Positions 55,585 through 64,000 of a stretch of DNA of 64,000 nucleotides are shown here, in pieces. The notes beneath the pieces are model-generated. The model did not search any database and was not told the origin of the DNA. It saw only the letters and a program-made list of their open reading frames with translations. Position 1 is the stretch's first letter, and every line of letters begins with the position of its first letter. The position numbers were made by a program, and so were the translations under genes. The DNA comes from Actinostola sp. cb2023 (taxonomy: Eukaryota > Cnidaria > Anthozoa > Actiniaria > Actinostolidae): NCBI GenBank assembly GCA_033675265.1, contig JAUJYZ010000324.1:247501-311500 (forward strand), written 5' to 3'.

Positions 55585-57091
55585 TCAGGAAATTAAAGGA
55601 GGTAGGAAATTTGATAAAGCCCCAATTACTATAATAATATCAGAAGCAAATGGTGCCATTGAAATAGGTATTTTTCTGTCTAAAATATGCCAGTTTTTCA
55701 GTCTTTCCATCAGTCGCTCCACATGGATCCTTAGACTAGCAATGGCCTTATTCTTGTTGGATTCTTCAACTGAGAACTGGGTTTTTCCTTTTAAGAAGGC
55801 AGGCATAACCAGTGAAACACCGACAGAGGCAAGCTCATCTTGAACATTAAACCCCTTATCTGCCATCACTTCATCTCCATGCTGCAATGTTTGAAGGAAA
55901 CCACTCATCACTGTGATTTCCTTATCAGATGAACTCCCAGGAAAAAAACTCGCTTACAAATGCTAGTACACCGCTTGGTGTTATCCCCATTAGTGACTTC
56001 ATTGTCGGTCTACTCTTGTATGAGGAATAACAAGCAGACTGGGAATCTAGCGCAGATGGTCTCTCCATCTCCACTTCTGTGCAGTCAACTATTATGACAA
56101 CTTTGGGAAACAGTTCCTTGAATGTTTTAGGGCTGTGAAGGTGAATTATATCTCTTGGTGGTAATTTTATCAGTGGTTCAAATTCTGCCTTCAGAAATCT
56201 CAGCCATGTTCTAACAATAATAGATACAGTACATTCTGCAATACAAAATCTGTGTGCCAGATCTCTCTCAAATAAGCCTAGCCTCAGACGCACTAATACC
56301 ATCACAAATTCCTGTAATGTTGATAGAGTTCTTGGTCGTCCAATCTTGACATTTGTTCGCTCATGTTTACCATAGCTCATGTGCTTAGCTGACTGCTCAA
56401 TAAGGTTGTAACAAACCATCAGCATCTTGTAACTGCTAAATCCTGTGTAAAATTCAATGTCCTTATCACTGTGCTTGTACTTTTCAATGTCAAAGCGTTT
56501 GTTTTTATCAATCAAAGAGTGAAGTTTTTTAATTTCTTCCTTTGCATCTGCAAGTTCCTCTCGAAGAAATTCATTTTCCTTTTGAAGTTTTTCAATTTCA
56601 AATATGTCTTCTATGTTCGAACCGTTCACATATGTAGGCTGATTTGGTTCTGAACTGTCGTTCATTTCAACATGTAGGTCAGGGCTTGCTGCTTGGTTAA
56701 TATGAATATCTACAGCGACCTCCACTACACTGTCTACAGCTTGATCGTTCTGTAACTCAATCCTTTCACTTGGTGCTCGATTGGTTTTTCTTTTCTTCTT
56801 GTGCATTAAAATCTCATCTTCTGTTGCTTTCGCTATAGCCCTCCTTTTGCTTGCTGTAACTGTCCACGGAAATACAGAGGGTAGATGTGTTCTGCTAAGT
56901 TTTCTACCTCCTTCCCAGTGAGTCGAGCAGACACGAGTATTTGTAGAAGCGAGCTTTAAACTGTCATTTCTGAGGATATGATTGTAAGTTTTCCGCAGTT
57001 CGGGGTCCTTGGGAATGCAGTAAAACTCTACGTCTTGTGGCTTGTTTCTATAGTTAATTTCACATCCAGGAACACAGCAATTGAACTTCAT
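55585..57091 (-). pseudogene. THAP-domain DDE transposase, frameshifted
   Basis: Minus-strand frame 57091-55925 (388 residues), continued in another frame by 55911-55585. Residues 5-76 are a THAP zinc finger (C6, C10, C55, H58, closing PSVFPW). A basic linker, a coiled coil (about 163-198) and a helix-turn-helix-like segment (about 277-300) follow. The DDE nuclease starts with D336 in KVVIIVDCTEVEMERPSA. The second acidic residue (VMADKGF) and the glutamate region (HVERLMERLKN) lie in the downstream frame. One extra T in a run of seven (about 55946-55952) explains the break. The fold matches the DDE_4 group used by Harbinger- and ISL2EU-like elements. The start codon lies 55 bp inside the right TIR. 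A sequencing error in the homopolymer is possible. Confidence 0.88.
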
Positions 57092-57145
57092 AGTTATCTA
57101 TACCCTACGGCTACACTTCTCTTCAGACTTCAACAAAATGGCCGA

Positions 57146-57226
57146 AGCGTCCCCTGTAACAGCCCCAAGAGCCTTTGCGAGACCAAACTCGCCCCAATCC
57201 CCTACTCGTTTCGCAAGTCGCGAATT
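57146..57226. repeat. Right terminal inverted repeat
   Basis: An 81-bp arm, the exact inverse of 53352-53432. It abuts the 5' end of the transposase gene. Confidence 0.97.
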
Positions 57227-57350
57227 ACAGATCCTATTTTTTTTGTTCCCGTCGCAAATCTGCAAATTATCGAGTGGGACTGGGAACGAGACCACGAGAC
57301 TGACCATGAGGTTGCAGCGATCGACGTTGTACGAAGAAAGTCGAGTGAAG

Positions 57351-57611
57351 ATGGTGAAGGTATTCGTCTTCTGTTTTTTCCTCTTTACGCTCGAAATGCT
57401 TACAAATGCACACACAGTTCGCGGTAAATCTACACTAAAAGACGTTGAGCGTTTTCGGAAATATGGATTGTTCCGCGAACACATGAAAGACTTGAATGCC
57501 ACGAAAGCCAAAGTTTATAGTTATACTCGATCAACATGTTATGAAAGCCTTGAAAGCCATGAAAGCGATCAATGCCAAAGTTATAAATTACGATCAATAT
57601 GTTATGAATGA
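57351..57611 (+). CDS. Possible small secreted protein
   Basis: An 86-residue ORF with a signal-peptide-like start (MVKVFVFCFFLFTLEMLTNA, likely cut near residue 20-22). A charged body follows (STLKDVERFRKYGLFREHMK) with three cysteines near the C-terminus. The last third contains short duplications (TATGAAAGCC, AAAGCCATGAAAGCGATCAA). There is no recognised family, and a following exon is possible. It lies just outside the transposon; the transposon may have landed upstream of it. Confidence 0.3.
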   Translation: MVKVFVFCFFLFTLEMLTNAHTVRGKSTLKDVERFRKYGLFREHMKDLNATKAKVYSYTRSTCYESLESHESDQCQSYKLRSICYE

Positions 57612-57912
57612 AAGCCTTTATTATACAAACTTGAAGTTAAACTGTTGTATATTTATGAACTACAATCCTGAAAGTGAAAGCAACCCACGATGTTTACCGA
57701 CGAAAGTTTCTAAACACAGGACTGTCAGGACTTATTATATATCTAACATGAAGGTGAAGTGGACTTTACTTTGCATTATTTGTGTCATGACTGTTACTGT
57801 TAGTATTGTTGTCATACAAGTTTAAACAGTTATGATTGTGATATATTTGAGAAAGCAAGCGAATTATCTGTCAATACTGATGAGAAGGATTCAGAGTTTA
57901 TATCAATAAAAC

Positions 57913-58700
57913 TAGGCTAACCATAGGTCAAAAATTGCGACCTCCGAATTCGAAAACCAAGACAAATTGACAATCCTCCGTGCACGTAAAAATGTTTTGA
58001 TTTCGCGATCGTTTCTTGTCCATTTCAGCCGTGGGAACGGTCCATTCTGATTGGTTGATATTTACAGAGATGTGATTTCCGCTGTCATGTTACATAGGAG
58101 GCTAGTTAATTGCAAGCCCGTGTAGTAGTACATAGCCACCTGAACACTGAGTTTTAGAAATCTATTGACATAGAATTTATAAGCCATCTACGCTTCGCTC
58201 CGACGGCAATTATTATCACTGAAGAAAGACATTAGTATCAATCAATAAAAATCAACATACACTTTTTTTCTTTATCAATGTACGTACTTTATCGATTTTT
58301 CAGTATTCATTTTGCTACACTTACGGAACGGTCTCTTATGAACACCTATATCTTGAATTTAGAATTAAATTTGGTACGGTTGGCGGCACGATAAACGAAC
58401 GAGCTGTTACTGTTAGGCAGATAATTCAGTGACAATGTCTCTGCATCTGGGATGACTTGGTTTCCAAGAGCATTTATACGGTACTAGGATTCGATCGACT
58501 ACTTATGTTTTCCAGTGGCAATCAGTGCAGCGACTTAGGACACAATAGAGCTGAAAGACTAATAAATTAACATTGCCTTCCCCTCGATATGTTGCTAACT
58601 GAAGCGATCGTCAACAATAAACGAAGATCTTTACATAATTCCATCGAAGAATCGGATATAAAGCACCAGCAAAAAGGCTTCGCAACCACTCTAAACACTA
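57913..58700 (-). repeat. Dispersed repeat, copy 2 (empty site)
   Basis: Reverse complement of 13695-14806 without the 316-bp MITE. Divergence is moderate, with several small indels (for example GTACGTACTTTATCGATTTT against GTACGTAC). No coding function was identified. Confidence 0.9.
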
Positions 58701-59993
58701 GGCTCCTCCGCATGCAACCCCTCTACCCAAGTACTCAATTGCACCAGGGCACGAGTGAGCGCTTGAACCAAGCGTCTAGTTAAAGTATATTTAACAACAC
58801 ATCATCTAGATTTATGATAAATATCGTTGTTTCATTTAAACAAGTCAACATTCTCTATGATTCTCTAAGTGCGTAACTGCAGACTGTAAACAATATCTAT
58901 AGGCGCGCGTTAACGAAATGCTACAATACTCCAGTTTCGAGTTGTTTACGCACCGCTGTACTCCTTGACAAGACGCGTTTGCTCAGGCTTAGCCTCAATC
59001 CAGAGAATAACGCGTGCAATTAAAAATGGTTTCTATTGTTGAATGTAAACACTTTTTCGCGTTCTCGTCGGTATTTGTACATAATTTACACTGAATTGAG
59101 GCTAAGCGGCTTTTCTGCAGTAACAATTATAACAGTTTTATTTATACTAGTAAAATTACTATATGCGGCTGCTTGATCAACCGTTGTCCAAGCTGTTAAG
59201 TGTACTAGATGTTGAGTTTGATCCGGACGGTTTAAACCGCAGGTGTGCAGGTGCAGGTGTGCAGGTGTGCAGGTGTACAGGTGTGCAGGTGTGCAGGGGT
59301 GCAGGTGTGCAGGGGTATAATAAAAAAATCAAAAACTGATGATATATGATATTTTGAAATAAATGTTTTCACCCGATACTCGGCCATCGGCGCGCGCCGC
59401 ACGAGAAAGATCTTAGCTAGGGTGCCACAGTTAAGATAATTTGTAGAGATATTATAAAGAATATCATCCTCTAGGGGTTTTGTTTCGTTAACATAGACGC
59501 TTTTTAATATTACCGGGCAAAGTACGACATGCAGGAACAAGGTTGAATGAACTATAAATAAGGCTATCATGTTACTCTATGACCCCAGGGCATCTGGTCA
59601 TTGTCAACTTTCACGGCACGGGTCAACCGCTGACCACTTAGTTGTCACGTGCTGTCTGAAAACCAGGCTATCTATTCTCTGGCCTTTTATACAACGTTTG
59701 CTGGCTTTATACGCGGCTCGTTTACATCATGGAATTTTTAATGCGAAGTTACGCAAAAGTTGTAACTAGTGGAAAGGAATCTTGCGATGAAGCGTCTTCT
59801 AAGGATAAAGGACAAATGACAAATGAGTGAAGCACTTAACTCAGGCTGAAACGGCAAGCTCCAAGGTAAGTAAATGTCCCGGTAAAAGTACTAGTTTTTT
59901 GTACTTCGTTCTCGTATTACAATTTTCCAGATTTAGAGCTTTATTCATCTACTTATATGGTAATCGTTTATCCTCTTGAAAATTAATTACTAG
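58701..59993. other. Non-coding segment with a GTGCAG minisatellite
   Basis: It contains about nine units of GTGCAGGT at 59240-59315. A splice-donor-like AGCTCCAAG|GTAAGT at 59864 precedes the gene below, but the frame before it is closed by a stop, so I did not call an exon. Confidence 0.5.
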
Positions 59994-61230
59994 GATCAAA
60001 ATGGAAATGTTTCCTCACGGAGTTCAGAGGTAGAATCAGAAGAACTAAACGCTCCAGCCCCTGGCTTTAGCTCCAAGGTATATATTTCACCGTTACCGTG
60101 AAATTCGATCCTTTCGCAAAATAGTTATCTATACTGACAAGTAGTATTCTTATTTTCTTACTTCCAGAAAAAAAAAACACCAACATTCGAGTGGTGGGAC
60201 GACAACGAATATCTGCCTGGAATTCCCCAGCTTCCCGTTGGTGATTTTGCATACAAATTGCGAAAGGTAGTCTCACATTCACTAATACTGTGCTAACCTA
60301 ATTAAATGTCTGCGAGGTAATGGTCCATGAAACACGTACCCACGTATGTATCAGACTAGAAATTTAGTTTTGGCGACCCTTTTACAGATATAATGATAAT
60401 GGAATTATATAGCGCACTTTCTCATCAGTAGACGTTTTTCAGACGTTTTTCAATTTTAAAAGTGTGATCATGTTACGCGCGGTTATGTACCCTGGTTCCA
60501 GAGGCTACTGAGGCGAGCGAAGAGAGGGGTTTTAAATTGAACTTCTCCAATATTAAAATTACTCTCTTGACTACACGCATACTGGATTGGCTTGGTCTGG
60601 GATGTGTTAGAAGTCTAACTGTCAATCACATGTCACTTTGGTCAATAAAATAAAATATGTATGTATGTTTCAACCAATAGGAATTTACGCGGCCGTAAAT
60701 ATCTAAAATACCCGGCATTGAGGGCAGGCCCTCCTTCCTTCCCACCCCATTCCTCCCCCTCCTTCTCTCCCCCAATCCCCCCTCCCCCAGGGCCTCAAGT
60801 ACGTTAAGGCCTGGGATGGACGTGAAAACGAGGCTAAGCCTATTTTATTTTGCTGTTATGATAGGTTTTGCTCGAAATTCACGAAACTTCTCACAGGTAT
60901 ATAACTTTACGACTTCCAACTTTTAAGATAGTAATATTTGTCATAAAATGATCACGTGACCTCTAATTAATCTTTGTATCACTACATGAACATGCACATG
61001 AATATGGGACTAACAATGGTTGATTAAACAAATGCATTGTTGTACCCCTGGGCAGCGTCCTTTTATACCGGAACTTCGTGTTTAACGTACTTGAGGCCGG
61101 CTACGCAGGCCAGAAAGTTCCCGTTCTGATTTCCATTTGTGAGCACTCAAATCCGCCCCCTCCCCCTCAATTAATTATTTCTTTCTTTTCTTTCTTTCTT
61201 TCTTTCTTTCTTTTCTTTCTTTCTTTCTTT

Positions 61231-61306
<76 letters not shown>

Positions 61307-61362
61307 TTTCTTCTTTCTTTCTTTCTTTCTTTTCTTTTCTTTCTTTCTTTCTTTCTTTCTTT

Positions 61363-61434
<72 letters not shown>

Positions 61435-61435
61435 T

Positions 61436-61531
<96 letters not shown>

Positions 61532-61533
61532 TT

Positions 61534-61621
<88 letters not shown>

Positions 61622-61622
61622 T

Positions 61623-61690
<68 letters not shown>

Positions 61691-61699
61691 TTCTTTTTT

Positions 61700-61779
<80 letters not shown>

Positions 61780-63937
61780 TTTCTTTCTTTACTCATATTC
61801 CGTCAGTCAGTCATTGATGGATTGATTTAGTTATTTATTCTCCCATTTCCCTCCCCTTCCCCCTCAATTACCTATTTATTTATTTACTCATTCATTAATC
61901 CATTCATTTCACCCTCCCGCCATCCTCTATCTCCCACTTTCCTTCCCATCGCCTCGGTTGTCGCTTCGCGAGAGTCCGAATCTGTTCGATTTTTAAAATG
62001 AGCCTCGATCTGAAGTCCGTGAGAATACGACTAAATGAGCCTCGATCTGAAGTCCGTGAGAATACGACTAAATATTATATCACAATATTATATGAAATCA
62101 AAAGGTGCCCTATGAGCAGAAGGAACAGTCGCCATCCTCGGACTCTGATGGAATTGAAATCACAAGAATCATTGAGCCGAAGGCGAGTCAAGAAAATATT
62201 TTTAAATTTATTATATTACATGAACATGTTCTTAAATTAATTTTGTCTCATAATGATAATTTAAATCTTTAATTTGCACAAGTATCAGGCTAAAGCTGTA
62301 AATTGATTATGATGAGGCAAATTAAGTTATCTGCCATCGTCACCATCTGAAATTTCGCAGAGCGCCGGTGTCACGGGATTTCGCCCGGGATTTTTGCCCC
62401 GGGGGGGGGGGGACAAATTCACCGGTGAATTCGCCCGGGGGGGGGGGGAATGCGGGGGGGGGGGGGGAAGGGGGAATCTCACGGGGGAACGAATTCCCCC
62501 CGACACCGGCTGAACATTGTAATAAACGCCAATAAAAATAATAATTCAATTTTTTTAGGAAAAATGTTCTTCAGAAACGGAAGGTGCAGTGAAATTTGAA
62601 CTGAAGAGCAGCAGCTCATCCCACGGTCGACGAGCTGCTAAAAAAAGAAAAAAGCAAGGAAAGAAAATTAAACGACAAAGGTACAATACAATTTGACATC
62701 CCAACTCGAAACAAACGTATACTAAAGTTACTAGCTTTTCTTTCCTTTTTTCAATTTAGTAAAGATGAGCTAGATCTTTATTCGGAAGATGAATTGAGCT
62801 CGCTGGACCTTTCCCCCGGTAAGTTTATTGCTACAGAAAACATATCACAAAGGAAATTTTGTTTTGAGCCCAAATGCCGCACCAAGCTAGCGAATGTTTG
62901 TTGAGTTTTTCATTAAAAAACTGTCGTGAGTTTGTGGGGATAAGCACCAATTTTTTTCGAACAGATTATGTCAGTCTAGAGCTCGAACGTATGGGACCTC
63001 CCATTTTCCCTTCCCCCGTTCCACAGCCCTCCCCTAATTACGCACCGCAATATATTGGTAACGACTTCATTTTATTGTTATTAGAATCTACATTTAGCGA
63101 TTGCGAGAACACCTCAAGTGCTTCAGAAGTAGATGAATTAGATATGTTGAGGTTAGTTAAATATTGCAAGACAATATTGCGTAAATAATTACTTAGATAT
63201 TTGTATTGTTATTATTCTACTTATTCTACGAACACAGGAAGCCCAGAGAGAGGAGAGAGAGAGATGCATGCGGATGCGCCTATATGTGGTCTTTAATATT
63301 GTTTTCCGCTGTCATTCATTTCAGACCTATTGTCTATTTTGACGATAACAAAAATATACCTTATTATTGGCAAGGCAAGAGGGAATTTTCAACAGAGGAA
63401 GTGTTGTCACTTCTTTCCCTTAAAGTAGATGGAGACAGAATATGTTCTGAGGTACCAAATAATGTGCATGAAAATGCAGGCTTTGTGATCGATACCTCAA
63501 GACTACCAGCTCGTAAAGATTTCCTAAACGATGGCTATGGAAGTTTTCGTAATCTTGGTCAGCATGGAAGAATTAGCAATGTCGTGAACGGGAAAGTTGC
63601 TTCCGCAAGAACTCTTGAGCGTTCAGCTAAAAATCGTTCAAGATTGAAGGAAAACGAATACCTCACTAAAGTTGTGTATTGGGTCCACAAGAAGTACTCT
63701 GATTTTAAGCGACGCACCTACGAGGTCACAAGTGTAAAAGGTGATGCTGTTTTGGTTTTTGTGCAGTACTCGTTTGAGAAGCAAGAACACGCTGTAAGCC
63801 CGTGCAAGAAAATTCAAACAAGCCACAGTACTAAACAGAAGATTAGAGAGCGAGTGACATCATCAAAAACTCCAAGTGCTATTTTTGATGACTTATTTGA
63901 AGAAGCCGGGGGAATGAATATTAAAAAACAGTTCTGA
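59994..63937 (+). CDS. Multi-exon gene of unknown function, partial
   Basis: Seven exons join in phase: 59994-60077, 60168-60266, 62559-62680, 62760-62818, 62965-63057, 63085-63151, and 63325 onwards. The N-terminal exons encode charged, low-complexity segments: EWWDDNEYLPGIPQLPVGDF, a very basic stretch (GRRAAKKRKKQGKKIKRQ, likely nuclear signal), acidic DELDLYSEDELSSLDLS, and a Pro-rich part. The last exon has YYWQGKREFSTEEVLSLLSL, ARKDFLNDGYGSFRNLGQHG and WVHKKYSDFKRRTYEVTSVK. I associate this style with the N-terminal part of transposon-derived proteins in invertebrates, without certainty. The frame stops at 63935-63937, after an A6 run. A different frame then reads NSSDLPRSIAQIKYERGKIR to the window edge, so a one-base shift or error is likely. 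No 5' end was found. Confidence 0.55.
60267..61160. other. Intron segment of the 60-kb gene
   Basis: First part of the large intron between exons 60168-60266 and 62559. No gene or repeat element with clear ends is supported. It includes a C-rich stretch (60727-60793). Confidence 0.5.
61165..61795. repeat. (TTTC)n microsatellite in intron
   Basis: About 630 bp of TTTC repeats with occasional extra T, inside the 2.3-kb intron. Its open frames (Phe/Leu/Ser or Lys/Glu/Arg) are compositional. Confidence 0.98.
61998..62071. repeat. 37-bp tandem duplication
   Basis: ATGAGCCTCGATCTGAAGTC through CGTGAGAATACGACTAA occurs twice without divergence, starting at 61998 and 62035. Confidence 0.95.
62363..62511. 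mobile_element. G-rich MITE
   Basis: The termini GCCGGTGTCACGGG and CCCCCCGACACCGGC are inverted. The interior contains three runs of 10-14 G, separated by ATTCACCGGTGAATTCGCCC (itself palindromic) and AATGC. It lies about 50 bp before the exon at 62559. Confidence 0.8.
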
Positions 63938-64000
63938 CCTACCTAGGAGCATCGCGCAGATTAAATATGAACGAGGAAAAATTCGAAAGAAGAAGGATGT

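Larger units (their letters stand above)
53352..57226. mobile_element. 3.9-kb DNA transposon, 81-bp perfect TIRs, two genes
   Basis: Positions 53352-53432 and 57146-57226 are exact reverse complements over 81 bp (outer tip AATTCGCGACTTGCGAAACG). Between them lie two convergent genes: a SWIM/YqaJ nuclease gene (plus) and a THAP/DDE transposase (minus). The first codons of each gene lie just inside the TIRs, so the TIRs probably act as promoters. Flanks read TATA at the left and ACAG at the right, so no clear target duplication could be fixed. I recall this gene pair from the ISL2EU-type superfamily; that assignment needs a search. Perfect TIRs imply a recent insertion. Confidence 0.93.

Overview
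The window looks like nuclear DNA from an invertebrate animal. Evidence: spliced genes with GT-AG introns, a eukaryotic tRNA with internal A and B boxes, and animal protein families (FNBP4-like, isopentenyl phosphate kinase, myosin regulatory light chain, Shaker-type Kv channel). It is also dense in MITEs, LINE remnants and microsatellites. The transposon families and compact genes suggest a cnidarian, probably an anthozoan; that is an inference and no marker in the window proves it.

Layout. 1-6.5 kb: 3' part of an FNBP4-like gene (+), whose last introns are filled with (CAT)n and (GATGGT)n arrays. 7.4-12.6 kb: complete six-exon isopentenyl phosphate kinase (-), whose introns carry several MITEs. 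12.7-14.8 kb: nested inverted repeats and a dispersed repeat that recurs inverted at 57.9 kb. 15.5-17 kb: two-exon myosin regulatory light chain (+) with a 27-bp minisatellite in its intron. 17-23.8 kb: MITEs and two inverted tetranucleotide arrays. 23.9-25.3 kb: single-exon Shaker-type Kv channel (+). 25.4-28.9 kb: nested and abutting MITEs. 29.2-30 kb: a minisatellite and a tRNA-Ile(AAU). 30-34 kb: polypyrimidine and polypurine arrays and a duplication. 35.2-35.9 kb: an unrecognised 234-residue ORF with a TATA box and a CArG box upstream. 37.8-41 kb: (GGAA)n, a 21-bp minisatellite and a 1.6-kb TIR element. 41.1-41.9 kb: a PPxY-bearing single-pass membrane protein (-). 42-48.7 kb: further TIR elements and repeats. 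48.8-51.3 kb: a decayed LINE with reverse transcriptase and a restriction-like endonuclease, lying among (ATT)n arrays that also hold shorter copies of its 3' end. 53.35-57.23 kb: a DNA transposon with perfect 81-bp terminal inverted repeats, carrying a SWIM/YqaJ nuclease gene and a convergent, frameshifted THAP/DDE transposase. 60-64 kb: a multi-exon gene of unknown function running to the window edge, interrupted by a (TTTC)n array and a G-rich MITE.

The host genes are unrelated housekeeping and excitability genes; nothing suggests they act together. The most distinctive biology is mobile: the two-gene cut-and-paste transposon, the endonuclease-type LINE associated with a trinucleotide repeat, and several MITE families. 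For three of the insertions the window itself supplies supporting evidence, either an empty-site copy or target duplications.
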